Assembly (NCBI RefSeq): GCF_002802905.1
Contig: NZ_PEBK01000009.1
Span: 1 to 64,000, forward strand
Direction of reading: 5' to 3'
Source: Bifidobacterium simiarum
Lineage (GTDB): Bacteria; Actinomycetota; Actinomycetes; Actinomycetales; Bifidobacteriaceae
Length of the DNA stretch: 64,000 nucleotides
Position 1 is the first letter of the stretch, and each line of letters opens with the position of its first letter. Shown piece after piece: positions 44,326 to 54,420 of the stretch. Both the position numbers and the translations under genes were made by a program. Below the pieces are notes generated by a model. The model was given only the letters and a program-made list of their open reading frames with translations, made no database searches and had not been told where the DNA came from.

Positions 44326-46539
44326 ATGTCACCCGCATCCGCGTCTTCCGCATCCGCATCGTCCGCATTGCGCGAGATTCCGATCTCCTCCGTCCGTCTC
44401 GATCCGTCCGGTCTGCTCGGCCGGGCGCAACGGGCCAGACTCGACTATCTCCGCACGCTCGACGTCGACCGGCTGCTGGTCATGTTCCGCCGATCGGCCG
44501 GTCTGCCCGACCGCGGCGCCGAACCGATGACCGGATGGGATTCACCCGACTGTCTCCTGCGCGGCCACACCACCGGGCATGCACTCTCCGCGCTGGCCCT
44601 GTGCCATGCCGCAACCGGCGACGACGCGGTGCTCGGCACCCTCGACGCCCTGATCGACGGGCTGGTCGAGGTGCGCGACGCCTTCGCCAAACGGCCCGGC
44701 ATCCATCCCGGATTTCTTTCGGCCTACGACGAATCGCAGTTCGATGACTTGGAGCGGTTCGTACCGTATCCGACGATCTGGGCGCCGTACTACACCCTGC
44801 ACAAGCTGATCGCCGGACTGCTCGACGCCTACGACCTGACCGGATCGGAGCCGGCCCTCGATCTGGCCCGCGGACTCGGCCTGTGGACGGCGAGACGGCT
44901 GGGGCGGCTGCCCGCATCGCAGCTGCAGCGTATGTGGGGCATGTACATCGCCGGGGAATTCGGCGGACTCAACGAGTCGTTGGCCCTGCTGGCCGACCGA
45001 CTCAAATCGCGCAGGGACGACACGGATGACGACACGGATGACGACGCAGATGAGAAGGCCGCGGCCGGGATGGACGCGACGGACGAGACTGACGCGACGG
45101 ACGCGAACAGGCTGACCGACGCCGCCCGGCTGTTCGACAACGACCGGCTGATGGCACCGCTGCTGCACGGGGTCGATGCCCTGGACGGGATGCACGCCAA
45201 TCAGCATATTCCGCAGGTGATCGGGTGGGTGCGGCTCTACGAACGAACGGGAGAGAACCGGTATCTTACGGCAGCGAAACGGTTCTGGCGGGAGATGACC
45301 GCGGATCACATGTACGCCTTCGGTGGGTTCGGCCGAGGGGAGATGCTGCACGCACCGGGCGTGATCGCCGGGGAGCTGGGCGAGGAGACCGCAGAATCCT
45401 GCGCCACCTACAACATGGTGAAGCTGGCGCATCGGCTGCGGCTGCATGAGGGCGCGCGGGATGATGCACGGGATGATGCTCGGGGTCGCGTCGGCATGGG
45501 CCTTGCAGACTATGTGGAGCTGGCCACGCGCAATCATCTGCTCGCCTCGGTCTCTCCCCGGCCGGACGGCGGCAGCACGTATTTTCTGCCGACCACGCCG
45601 GGTGGGGTCAAGTCCTTCGATCTCGACGGCAACACCTGCTGCCACGGCACCGGCATGGAGACGCCGTTCCGATTCGCGGAGGGCATGGCGCTGGTCGACA
45701 TGAACCGTTCGGCTCTGCATCTCACGCAGTATCTGCCGGGCAGCATTGCCGATCCGAGCACCGGCATACGACTGAGAATCAAGGTGCGGGACGACAATCC
45801 GGGTCATGTGGCCATCGACCTCGACCGGATGCCCTACGACGTGCTGTGTCTGCGGGTGCCATGGTGGGCGACTGGACGGGCTGCGGATCGGCCGATCGTC
45901 ATGATGAACGACGTCACGCTGCGCGTCGGTTATGGAGAGGCCGGTTCTGACGGTGCCGGTTATGACAATGCCGATCATGGCGGTGTCGATCAGAATGGTG
46001 CCGATTATGACGGCGTCGATCGCGAGCTGATTCTCGATCATCACGCGCTGGCCCAGGCCGGACTGACGTCGTGGGCCGGCGCCCATATCGATCTGATGTT
46101 CCGCCCCCGGCTCGCGGTGACCGCAACGCCGGACGATCCTTCGGTGGTTTCGGTGTCGTGGGGACCATATGTGCTGGCGGCGCTGCACGGCCCGGGGCCG
46201 TACGGCGGCGATCGGGACGGGAGTTCCGGGAGGAACGATGCCGATCAGGACAATACGGATCAGGACGGTATTGCTCAGGGTGGTGACAGTCAGGGTGGTG
46301 ACGGTCAGGAGGCTGACGCCGAACCGGCCAGTACGAATACGAATGCGCATATGCGCGTGCCGCCGGTGGATGTGGCCGATTTGATGCCGATCGACATCGA
46401 CCCCGACGATCCCGCGGCCTCGCTATCTCGGTTGGGCCATGATCTGGAATGGGTACACCGTCCCAGCGGCATACGGTTCCGGCCGATAGGGCTGATCGAC
46501 GTCGGCCAGCCCTATCATCTCTATCTGCGACTCGGCTGA
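44326..46539 (+). CDS. Beta-L-arabinofuranosidase (GH127)
   Basis: 737 residues, cytoplasmic. DUF1680/GH127. The zinc site is complete: E357 and C359 in AESCATYN, C438 and C439 in NTCCHGTGME (E338/C340/C417/C418 in the characterised HypBA1 as I recall). It removes L-arabinofuranose from arabinose-rich glycans; the true substrate is unknown. Three acidic low-complexity insertions are unusual: about 229-262 (DDTDDDTDDD), about 567-592 and about 645-682. They lie outside the conserved core. Family members are about 650 residues; the insertions account for the extra length. Confidence 0.92.
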   Translation: MSPASASSASASSALREIPISSVRLDPSGLLGRAQRARLDYLRTLDVDRLLVMFRRSAGLPDRGAEPMTGWDSPDCLLRGHTTGHALSALALCHAATGDDAVLGTLDALIDGLVEVRDAFAKRPGIHPGFLSAYDESQFDDLERFVPYPTIWAPYYTLHKLIAGLLDAYDLTGSEPALDLARGLGLWTARRLGRLPASQLQRMWGMYIAGEFGGLNESLALLADRLKSRRDDTDDDTDDDADEKAAAGMDATDETDATDANRLTDAARLFDNDRLMAPLLHGVDALDGMHANQHIPQVIGWVRLYERTGENRYLTAAKRFWREMTADHMYAFGGFGRGEMLHAPGVIAGELGEETAESCATYNMVKLAHRLRLHEGARDDARDDARGRVGMGLADYVELATRNHLLASVSPRPDGGSTYFLPTTPGGVKSFDLDGNTCCHGTGMETPFRFAEGMALVDMNRSALHLTQYLPGSIADPSTGIRLRIKVRDDNPGHVAIDLDRMPYDVLCLRVPWWATGRAADRPIVMMNDVTLRVGYGEAGSDGAGYDNADHGGVDQNGADYDGVDRELILDHHALAQAGLTSWAGAHIDLMFRPRLAVTATPDDPSVVSVSWGPYVLAALHGPGPYGGDRDGSSGRNDADQDNTDQDGIAQGGDSQGGDGQEADAEPASTNTNAHMRVPPVDVADLMPIDIDPDDPAASLSRLGHDLEWVHRPSGIRFRPIGLIDVGQPYHLYLRLG

Positions 46540-46572
46540 TCCACCGGACCGGACTGGCGGATCAGGACCGGT

Positions 46573-47280
46573 TTAGTAGTCGGCCTTCTCGGCCTTGTTC
46601 GGGTCCTCGACGGGGTTGCCGTTTTCCTCGTACGTGCGCAGCAGGCTCGTCGCCTCGATGTCGGCGGCGATGGCCTTCGCGCCCGCGGCATCCGGGCCGG
46701 GGGCGGGCACGAAGAACGCCTTGCGGTAGTAGCGCAGTTCGTCGAGCGATTCGATGATGTCGGCGAGCGCGCGGTGGCCGCCGTGCTTGGCCGGCTTGTT
46801 GAGGTAGACGTCCGGGTACCAGCGGCGGGCGAGCTCCTTGAGCGTGCTCACGTCGATCACGCGGTAGTGCAGCAGGCTCATGAGGTCGGGCATGTAGCGG
46901 TCAAGGAACTTCTTGTCGCTGCCCACCGAGTTGCCGGCCAGATGCGCCTTGCCACGCTTCGGCAGCCACTGCCTCACGTATTCGATCACCTGCCGCTGCG
47001 CCTCGTCGAGCTCCAGACCGTTGGCGTTCCATTCGTCGATCAGACCGGACGAGGTGTGCATGTTGCGCACGAAGTCGTTCATGTGGGCCACAGCGGCGTC
47101 GGACGGCTTGATGACCAGATCGATGCCTTCGTCAAGCACGTTGAGGTCGAAGTCGGTCGGGACCACGGAGACCTCGCACAGCTCGTCGTGGAAGATGTCG
47201 AGACCCGTCATCTCGCAGTCGATCCAGATGAGTCGGGACTCCTTGGGGTCGAAGGTCTCCTTGTCGTTGTGCGATGCCAT
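46573..47280 (-). CDS. orn: Oligoribonuclease
   Basis: 235 residues from ATG 47280 (GGAAAGG upstream). DEDDh 3'-5' exoribonuclease that degrades 2-5-nt RNAs including pGpG. Exo [11 protein letters not shown], Exo [18 protein letters not shown], Exo [13 protein letters not shown] with the His. The reading frame continues upstream to 47742 but that portion is not homologous. C-terminal extension of about 35 residues beyond the usual 180-200. Confidence 0.95.
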   Translation of the reverse strand: MASHNDKETFDPKESRLIWIDCEMTGLDIFHDELCEVSVVPTDFDLNVLDEGIDLVIKPSDAAVAHMNDFVRNMHTSSGLIDEWNANGLELDEAQRQVIEYVRQWLPKRGKAHLAGNSVGSDKKFLDRYMPDLMSLLHYRVIDVSTLKELARRWYPDVYLNKPAKHGGHRALADIIESLDELRYYRKAFFVPAPGPDAAGAKAIAADIEATSLLRTYEENGNPVEDPNKAEKADY

Positions 47281-47462
47281 TGCCGCCGCCTTTCCGTTGC
47301 ATGCCGTTCGCGATGCGTCGCGATCCTCCGGCACGCTCGTCATTATGGAACATGTCAGCATACCTCGAAGCCCGAACAGGCCGGTGGATGCCGCCGACGA
47401 TCGGGGCGGGACTGGCCGGGCGGGGAGATCCGGGGCGGGCGGAACGGGCGCGGCCGGGCGGA

Positions 47463-48500
47463 CTAGTCCTGCGGGGGCACGTTGGTGGTGCCGCGCAGGA
47501 CCAGCGAGGTGGGGATCACTGTGTACGGCTCGTCCAGCGGTTCGCCGCGCATCAGGGTCAGCGCCTTGCGCCCGATGAGCCGTCCGGTCTCCAGCGGGTT
47601 CTGGTGCACGGTGGTCAGGTCCATCAGTGCGGCCCGGTAGTCGTCGTCGAAACCGATCACCGACATCTCCGCCGGCACGTCCACGCCCAGCCGACGCAGC
47701 TCCTTGACCAGCGCGGAGGCCACCTTGTCGTTCTCCACGCATACGCCGGTCGGCGCGGACGGCGCGCTCATGAGCTGCGCGGCGATCCCGGAGAACTCGT
47801 CCTGCTCGCTGCGCATGCCGGTGTGTCCCACCGCGGGCACGATCAGGATGTCCTCGTCGCCGTAGCCGAGCGCCTTCGCCGCCTCCTCGAAGCCCTGCGT
47901 GCGCAGGTCGGAGGTGCTCAGGAACGGCGAGACCTCCGGCTGCTCCACGTAGGCGAGACTGCGATGACCAAGCGAATGCAGCAGACGGACCGGCGCCTGC
48001 ATGGAGGCGATGTCATCCACGCGGGCGGTGGCGGCGAAGCCTTCGTCGCCCGGGGTGTTGAGGCCGAGCACCGGCACGGTGAGCCCTTCGAGCACCTTCG
48101 TCTGCGCCTCGGTGAGCGCGAACGACACCACCACCACGGCGTCCACGTTCTGGTTGCCAGGCAGGTTCTGGAAGAAGGCGTCGAGATCCCGCTGCTCCCA
48201 CATCACGTAGGGGATCACGTCGTAGCCCTCCTGCGACAGCACTTCGTAGACGCCTTCGAAGGCGTGCGAGGTGAACCATCCGCTGATCTGGTTGGGCAGC
48301 AGCACCGCCACCCTCATCGTCTTGCCGCTGGCGAGCGAGGAAGCGCTTTTGGAGAAGCTGAAGTGCAGACGCCCGGCGGCGTCCTCCACTCGTTTGCGGG
48401 TATCCGGATTCACCTTGTCGAGCCCGCGCAGCGCACGGGAGACCGTGGATACGGAGACTCCGGCCGCCTTGGCCACATCGCCGATCGTGGTACGCGCCAT
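47463..48500 (-). CDS. LacI-family regulator of the first glucosidase module
   Basis: 345 residues. ATG 48500 (or 48503) with AGGAGG upstream. LacI helix-turn-helix [21 protein letters not shown] at residues 5-25, hinge LASGK, then the periplasmic-binding-like ligand domain. Divergent from the GH13 gene at 48971, with several CG-centred palindromic sites between. Probably represses glucosidase/permease genes; the effector is an alpha-glucoside. Confidence 0.92.
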   Translation of the reverse strand: MARTTIGDVAKAAGVSVSTVSRALRGLDKVNPDTRKRVEDAAGRLHFSFSKSASSLASGKTMRVAVLLPNQISGWFTSHAFEGVYEVLSQEGYDVIPYVMWEQRDLDAFFQNLPGNQNVDAVVVVSFALTEAQTKVLEGLTVPVLGLNTPGDEGFAATARVDDIASMQAPVRLLHSLGHRSLAYVEQPEVSPFLSTSDLRTQGFEEAAKALGYGDEDILIVPAVGHTGMRSEQDEFSGIAAQLMSAPSAPTGVCVENDKVASALVKELRRLGVDVPAEMSVIGFDDDYRAALMDLTTVHQNPLETGRLIGRKALTLMRGEPLDEPYTVIPTSLVLRGTTNVPPQD

Positions 48501-48970
48501 CATGAACCTCCTATGCCTCTATCGCCGTGGACAAAAACCCGCATCAAAACCGTTACACCATACGGATATATGCCTTACTGTATGCATCGCGACGGAAAAT
48601 CGGATATGTTGATCCCATTTGCTGCCGATTGTTGCGGGCAGCGCTGCCAAAACTCCGCAATGCAAACGGTATGATCATTATACATACAAACGTTTGCACC
48701 GCCGAAACACCAATAATTGCAAGGGTTTTACCGTTCTTACATCACGACACGCCGATAACGTTTTGATAACAGCAATGCAAGCGCTATTATCGTTAACAAC
48801 GTTAAACAAGAACGCAACGACGCAGGACTGACACGCTAGGTTCACAGAGTCTCACAAAGACGCACGAGAACTGACCTCACAACACCCGCACAACCGAGTG
48901 TTCGCAATGCTCTCAGTCATGCAAGCGTTTTTATTAACAACGGCAACATCAGGATGGGAAGGAACGGAAC
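48501..48970. promoter_or_regulatory. Divergent promoter region with LacI-type operators
   Basis: 470 bases, AT-rich. Candidate operators: ACAAACGTTTGCA (48686-48698), GATAACGTTTTGATA (48754-48768), AATGCAAGCGCTATTA (48774-48789), CGTTAACAACGTTAAAC (48791-48807), ATGCAAGCGTTT (48919-48930). All have the CG-centred core of LacI sites. Boundaries approximate. Confidence 0.6.
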
Positions 48971-50722
48971 ATGGAAGCAGCAAACGATCCGGCTCTGTGG
49001 TGGAAGCAGGCAGTCGTCTATCAGGTCTACCCCCGCTCGTTCAAGGACTCGAAGGGATCCGGCCTCGGCCAGATCGCCGGAGTGACCGAGAAGATCGACT
49101 ATCTGGCCAAGCTTGGCGTCGACGCCATCTGGCTCAGCCCCTTCTACCCCTCTCAGCTCGCCGACGGCGGCTACGACGTCGATGACTACCGCAACGTCGA
49201 CCCCAAGCTCGGCACCATGGACGACTTCGACGAACTCGCCAAGGCCGCCCACGCCAAGAACATCAAGGTGGTCGTGGACATCGTCCCGAACCACTCCTCC
49301 AATCTTCACCCCTGGTTCCAGGAGGCCCTGAAGGCCGCCCCCGGCTCCCCGGAGCGCGAGCGCTACATCTTCCGCGACGGCAAGGGACCCAACGGTGACA
49401 TCCCGCCGAGCAACTGGGAGAACCACTTCGGCGGCCCGGCATGGACCCGCGTGCCCGACGGCCAGTGGTACCTGCACATGTTCACCAAGGAACAGCCCGA
49501 CTGGAACTGGAACAACCCCGAGGTCCGCGAGGACTTCCTCAAGACCCTGCGCTTCTGGCTCGACCACGGCGCCGACGGCTTCCGCGTGGACGTTGCCCAC
49601 GGCCTGGCCAAGGATCTCGACCGCGACGACCTCGACAACTACGTCGTGTGGTGCACCTCCGACCAGCCCGATGACGGCTCCCACCCGGTGATCGACCGCG
49701 ACGAGGTCCACGAGATCTACCACGAGTGGCGCAAGGTGTTCAACGAGTACGATCCGCCGGCATTCGCCGTCGCCGAAGCCTGGGTGCAGCCCAACCGCCA
49801 GTACCTGTACGCCAGCCCCGACGATCTGGGCCAGATCTTCAACTTCGAGTTCGCCAAGAAGGACTGGATCCGCGACGCCATGCACCAGGCCATCGAGGAG
49901 GGCATCGAAAGCGCCGATCGCTCCGGCTCCTCCGCCACCTGGGTGATGAGCAACCACGACGTGGTCCGCCACGCCACCCGCTACGGCCTGCCGCAGGTGC
50001 CGACCAGCGAATACCACCAGCTCGCCAAGGACTGGGTGCTGCGCGACGGCACCACCTACCCGCTGGACAAGGAGCTCGGCACCAAGCGCGCCCGCGCCGC
50101 CATCCTCATGGAAATGGCCCTGCCCGGATCCGCCTACGTGTACCAGGGCGAGGAGCTCGGCCTGTTCGAAGTGGCCGACATCCCGTGGGACCGCGTCGAG
50201 GACCCGTCCGGCCACCGCACCTCGCAGGCCGCCAGCACCAAGGGCCGCGACGGCTGCCGCGTGCCGCTGCCCTGGACCGCCGCCGACGCCCCGAAGCTGG
50301 CGCACCCCGGCGACGAATTCGGCACCGGAGGCTCCTTCGGCTTCTCCCCCGCCGACGCCACCGAGGAACCGCACCTGCCGCAGCCGGCATGGTACAAGGA
50401 CTTCGCCGCCGACGTGGAGGACGCCGACCCGGACTCCATGCTCAACCTCTACCGCAAGGTGCTCGAGCTGCGCCACAAGCTGCAGACCACCGACCTGAGC
50501 ATCGAATGGCTGCCCGAGGACCGCTCCAGCGGCAAGCCCGACGGCGCCAACGGCTTCACCGGAGGCACCATCGCCTACAAGCGAGCCAACGGCTGGGCCT
50601 CGATCACCAACTTCGGCGCCGATCCGGTCGACCTGCCCGCCGGCGAGCTGCTGCTCACCTCCGGCCCGCTGACCGAGGACGGCAAGCTCCCCCAGGACAC
50701 CTCCGCCTGGATTCAGCTCTAA
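48971..50722 (+). CDS. Alpha-glucosidase (GH13), module 1
   Basis: 583 residues. Hydrolyses alpha-glucosides (isomaltose, maltose or sucrose-type). Catalytic D207 (GFRVDVA), E269 (VAEAW), D330 (SNHD). Domain order is the GH13 barrel, then the C-terminal beta-domain from about 500. No signal peptide, so cytoplasmic. Very similar to the second copy at 55914. GGAAGGAA precedes ATG 48971. Operon with the MFS gene downstream. Confidence 0.95.
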   Translation: MEAANDPALWWKQAVVYQVYPRSFKDSKGSGLGQIAGVTEKIDYLAKLGVDAIWLSPFYPSQLADGGYDVDDYRNVDPKLGTMDDFDELAKAAHAKNIKVVVDIVPNHSSNLHPWFQEALKAAPGSPERERYIFRDGKGPNGDIPPSNWENHFGGPAWTRVPDGQWYLHMFTKEQPDWNWNNPEVREDFLKTLRFWLDHGADGFRVDVAHGLAKDLDRDDLDNYVVWCTSDQPDDGSHPVIDRDEVHEIYHEWRKVFNEYDPPAFAVAEAWVQPNRQYLYASPDDLGQIFNFEFAKKDWIRDAMHQAIEEGIESADRSGSSATWVMSNHDVVRHATRYGLPQVPTSEYHQLAKDWVLRDGTTYPLDKELGTKRARAAILMEMALPGSAYVYQGEELGLFEVADIPWDRVEDPSGHRTSQAASTKGRDGCRVPLPWTAADAPKLAHPGDEFGTGGSFGFSPADATEEPHLPQPAWYKDFAADVEDADPDSMLNLYRKVLELRHKLQTTDLSIEWLPEDRSSGKPDGANGFTGGTIAYKRANGWASITNFGADPVDLPAGELLLTSGPLTEDGKLPQDTSAWIQL

Positions 50723-50776
50723 CGCTCCCCCATTCGTTCCTTTCGACGCGAGATGCATGACTGCGTCAGAGAGGGA

Positions 50777-50866
50777 GGGGTATGCGATGCTCGACCGTAA
50801 GCTAGCGCCCGGCTCGACCGGGCGCGGGGCCGAACGGCCTTGAGTGTGTCGAGCATCGCATACCCC
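50777..50866. repeat. Long perfect inverted repeat with two internal hairpins
   Basis: Outer arms of 18 bp (50777-50794 and 50849-50866, GGGGTATGCGATGCTCGA) are perfectly complementary. Inside are GCGCCCGG/CCGGGCGC (50805-50812/50818-50825) and GGCC-GAAC-GGCC (about 50828-50839). It can fold as a three-way junction of about 90 nt between the glucosidase and its permease gene. Confidence 0.85.
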
Positions 50867-50939
50867 GACCGGTCGCGTCACAGGCTCCATCATTCGTTAT
50901 CTGACACAACAGCAACTCAAGGAAGAGGAGAAAAGGAAA

Positions 50940-52208
50940 ATGTCCACTGCAACAGTGAACCCGACTCCCGCAAACACCAAGTCGGAGAAGTGGCGCTACG
51001 TTGGCGGCTTCATGGCCTTCGCCGTGCTGTCCGGCGTCGCCTTCTTCGGCACTATGTCGGTGCTGGTCCCGCAGCGTCTGCGTGCGGACCTCGGCATGGG
51101 CGCCACCGAGTCGACCGCCGCGCTCGGCGCCATCAACTCCGCAGGCTCCATCGCCTCGATCTTCATCGCCCTGTTCATCGGCGCCCTCTCCGACCGCACC
51201 GCCAGCCGCTGGGGCAAGCGCACCCCGTGGATCTTCACCGGCGCGTTCATCTACGGCATCTGCTTCTGGTCGCTGAGCCGTCCGTCCACCGCCGTGCTTA
51301 TCGGCATCTTCTACGTCATCGCCCTGATCGGTCTGAACATGGTGCAGGCCCCGATCTACGCGTTGATCTCTGACCGTGTTGAGGAATCCAACCGTGCGAC
51401 CGTCTCCGCGGCCATCGGCGGCGGCGGCGTGATCGGCCAGGGCATCGGTACGCTCATCGGCTCCCGCTTCATCGAAAACGTCGAGATCGGCTTCGTCTGC
51501 ACGGGTCTGTGCGCTCTGGCCGCCGGCGTGCTCGCCGTCGTCATCACCCCGAAGGAACCGTCCTCCAAGGACATGGTTAAGGACACCTCCAAGCCGATGT
51601 GGAAGGTGATCGTCGAATCCCTCACCCCGCCGCTGAAGAACTGCGGCGACTTCTACCGCGCGTTCATCTGCCGTACCTGCCTCATCGTCGCCTACCAGAT
51701 GATCTTCAGCTACCAGCTGTACATCCTGACCGATCACATCGGTGAGAGCACCAAGCAGGCTGCCGTCTCCATGTCCGTGATCTCCGTGCTCACCATGGTC
51801 GCCTCGATGATCGCCTCCCTGATCTCCGGCCCGATCGCCGACGCCCTCCACCGCCGCAAGGCCCCGATCGCCGTCGCCTGCGCCGTGTTCGCCATCGGTC
51901 TGGCCATGCCGTGGATCTTCCCGACCCAGATGGGCATGTTCCTCTTCGGCGGCATCGCCTCCTTCGGTTACGGCATGTACCTCTCCGTCGATCAGGCTCT
52001 GAACGTCGACGTGCTGCCGAACAAGGAGACCGCCGGTAAGGACCTCGGCTTCATGAACATCGCCACCTGCGCCGGTCAGGCCATCGGCGTGGCGATCACC
52101 TCCAGCATCGTCGCCGCCACCGGCTCCTACAACTTCGTGTTCCCGACCGCCATCGCCATGGCCGCGATCGCCGCGATCGCCGTCCTCGGCATCAAGCGCG
52201 TCAAGTAA
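50940..52208 (+). CDS. MFS transporter, module 1
   Basis: 422 residues from ATG 50940 (GGAAGAGGAGAAAAGGAAA upstream). About 12 membrane segments, with the MFS motif GALSDRTASRWGKRTPW (about 80-96). Closest in the window to the module 2 permease. Likely alpha-glucoside proton symport. Longer upstream reading (to 50844) is rejected: it runs through the hairpin element. Confidence 0.88.
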   Translation: MSTATVNPTPANTKSEKWRYVGGFMAFAVLSGVAFFGTMSVLVPQRLRADLGMGATESTAALGAINSAGSIASIFIALFIGALSDRTASRWGKRTPWIFTGAFIYGICFWSLSRPSTAVLIGIFYVIALIGLNMVQAPIYALISDRVEESNRATVSAAIGGGGVIGQGIGTLIGSRFIENVEIGFVCTGLCALAAGVLAVVITPKEPSSKDMVKDTSKPMWKVIVESLTPPLKNCGDFYRAFICRTCLIVAYQMIFSYQLYILTDHIGESTKQAAVSMSVISVLTMVASMIASLISGPIADALHRRKAPIAVACAVFAIGLAMPWIFPTQMGMFLFGGIASFGYGMYLSVDQALNVDVLPNKETAGKDLGFMNIATCAGQAIGVAITSSIVAATGSYNFVFPTAIAMAAIAAIAVLGIKRVK

Positions 52209-52749
52209 CACCCTCCCTCCCCTGCCGGAGCAACCCGGCGGGAAGCGCCAAAGCGTTGTGGCCTCGGCAGAGGTCGGGGCCACAACCCCAACTCAAGACG
52301 TACCCGTCCATCCCTCCCCCAGGCCCCGCAGCCCAAAAGGCTACGGGGCCTTTTCCTATTCCCACTCAGATGCCATCACCAAAGCACCCACCGACAGCCG
52401 TCAACATCGCCCTTCCACAACATCACGCCACCCGATACCCCACGGATCACCCCATTACCGGCTCGCACACATGGCCTCTTATGGATGGCGACGTCAAAAG
52501 CGGGGTTTGCCGCCGCAATCCATGAGAATCACGCTGGTTTCGATGGATTGCGGTGCATATCGGCGATTATGCGCTGCAATCCATCACGCATCGCCACCGA
52601 ATCATCCGTGCGGATGATTGCCCCGGCACATCATCATTACTAGAATTCTTGCCCCTGTTTTTCACGGTTCATCCAGCCAAACCCCAGTCATGGCGGAGAT
52701 CACGGCCCTACGGTGCGAATATCTTCCTTCCCCGTTTCGAAAGGTCACC
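52209..52749. other. Intergenic region between MFS and sulfotransferase genes
   Basis: 541 bases. Contains the imperfect stem GTTGTGGCC/GGCCACAAC (52255-52286), an intrinsic terminator (52321-52354), a family-C hairpin (CCGCAATCCAT 52513-52523 / ATGGATTGCGG 52543-52553) and the likely promoter of the next gene. No gene. Confidence 0.55.
52321..52354 (+). terminator. Intrinsic terminator after module 1
   Basis: AGGCCCCGCAGCC (52321-52333) pairs with GGCTACGGGGCC (52339-52350, one bulge), then TTTT. Confidence 0.75.
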
Positions 52750-54411
52750 ATGAATCTCAGGGCTCGCACGATCCAGACCGCGGCCAGCGCCATAGCCGTC
52801 GTGGCATTGTCCGCCACGGTCTCGCTCGCCGCATTCTCCTCCGTTGAACATGCCGCGGCGGAATCCGACGTCTCGGCGAAAATCGCGAAGATCTACACCG
52901 AGGACTACCAGCAGCAGGCGCAAACCGATCTCGACAGCCAGAAATCATCCGGCGAATGGACATCCGACCACATGCTGGTCGCGAACAATCCGTACGGCAC
53001 CAACACCACGTCGCTCTACGTGTACTTCACAACCGACGACGCGGTGAAGGTCTCCTACACGGTGAGCGCGCCGAAGACCGACTACCCGGACTTCTCCGCC
53101 ACGCCATCGGGCGGCGACTCCTACGCCACCGTGCATGAATTCCAGGTGATCGGCCTGATCCCCGGCGAGGAGAACGACATCACCGTCACGTTAACCAAGC
53201 AGGATGGCAGCACCACCACGCACACCATCCACCGCAAGGCGCCGTCCACGATCGGCGGGGAGCAGATCCGGCTCGACCGCACCGTCACCGAAACCGGCAC
53301 CGAAACGCAGTACGCCGGCACGATGGGCAACGGCCTGTACGCGGTGCTCGGCAACGACAGCAACGAGCAGGACCTCATCTACCTCTACGACGACTACGGC
53401 GTGCTGCGCGGCGAGATCCCGATCCTCTACTACCGAGCCCAGCGTCTCGTCTTCAAGGACGGGCTCATGTACTTCAGCGCCTCCACGCACGACATCGTGG
53501 CGATGAACAGGCTCGGCCGCATCGAGAAGTTCTACAATCTCGGCGAGCGGTACATTCTCCACCACGACTACGTGTTCGACGACAACGGCAATCTGCTCGT
53601 GCTCGCCACCGACATGAAGGGCAATTCCGTGCAGGACAAGGTCGTACGCGTGAACCTCGCCACCGGCAAGACCACGCTGGCCGTGGACATGGGCACGCTC
53701 ATGGCATCATACAAGGCCGGCACCAAGCACGACGCCGACGCCAAGGCCACGTCCACCGACTCCGGCTCCGACGCATGGGACTGGATTCATCTCAATACGA
53801 TCCAGTACGTGAGCGACGACGACAGCATCATCGTCAGCTCCCGCGAAACCTCCTCGATCATCAAGATCGACGACGTGAGCACGAAGCCGACGCTGAAGTA
53901 CATCATCGGCGAGAGCACGTTCTGGCAGAGCACCGACTACGCGAAATACAATCTCACCAAGATCGGCGACTTCCCCAGTTCGGGAGGCCAGCACACGGTC
54001 ACCTATGTGAAGGATGATTCGCTGCCGGACGGCCAGTACTACCTCTACATGTTCAACAACAACGGCGGCGTGAGCTCCACCACCGACTACGACTGGTCGC
54101 AGATTCCCGGCATGGTGACCAACCTCGCCTCGCAGGACTCGAGCAACAAGTCGTACTTCCAGAAGTATCTGGTGGACGAGAAGGCAGGGACCTATAAGCT
54201 GGTCACACGGTTCGCGGTGCCGTACTCCGGCTACATCAGCAGCGCCGAGGAGTATTCGGACGGCACGATCATCACCGAATCGGGCATCAAGGGTGTGTGG
54301 GGCGTGTACACCGCGGACGGCACCCTGCTGCGCGACTACACGATGACAATCAACAGCGCCTTCATCTATCGCGTCTTCAAATACGATTTCAAGGATTTCT
54401 GGTTCGCATAG
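52750..54411 (+). CDS. Secreted aryl-sulfate sulfotransferase-like protein
   Basis: 553 residues from ATG 52750 (AAAGG 6 nt upstream). Signal-peptide-like N-terminus: basic MNLRARTIQTA, then a hydrophobic stretch, with possible cleavage near AAA (about 33-36). Residues about 60-170 resemble the ASST N-domain; the remainder is a six-bladed-propeller-type domain with LHHDYVFDDNGNLL and DWIHLNTIQY. ASST-type enzymes move sulfate between phenols. The His in LHHDY and WIHLN fit conserved catalytic positions, but not all residues were checked. Lies between two glucosidase modules, no obvious operon. Confidence 0.82.
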   Translation: MNLRARTIQTAASAIAVVALSATVSLAAFSSVEHAAAESDVSAKIAKIYTEDYQQQAQTDLDSQKSSGEWTSDHMLVANNPYGTNTTSLYVYFTTDDAVKVSYTVSAPKTDYPDFSATPSGGDSYATVHEFQVIGLIPGEENDITVTLTKQDGSTTTHTIHRKAPSTIGGEQIRLDRTVTETGTETQYAGTMGNGLYAVLGNDSNEQDLIYLYDDYGVLRGEIPILYYRAQRLVFKDGLMYFSASTHDIVAMNRLGRIEKFYNLGERYILHHDYVFDDNGNLLVLATDMKGNSVQDKVVRVNLATGKTTLAVDMGTLMASYKAGTKHDADAKATSTDSGSDAWDWIHLNTIQYVSDDDSIIVSSRETSSIIKIDDVSTKPTLKYIIGESTFWQSTDYAKYNLTKIGDFPSSGGQHTVTYVKDDSLPDGQYYLYMFNNNGGVSSTTDYDWSQIPGMVTNLASQDSSNKSYFQKYLVDEKAGTYKLVTRFAVPYSGYISSAEEYSDGTIITESGIKGVWGVYTADGTLLRDYTMTINSAFIYRVFKYDFKDFWFA

Positions 54412-54420
54412 CCCGTATCG

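Noticed and set aside
46573-47742. 389-residue extended oligoribonuclease
   Set aside because: The upstream part overlaps the LacI gene antisense and is not exonuclease-like; ATG 47280 has a ribosome-binding site.
50844-50939. N-terminal extension of the module 1 MFS protein
   Set aside because: It would begin inside the hairpin element and lacks a ribosome-binding site; ATG 50940 has one.
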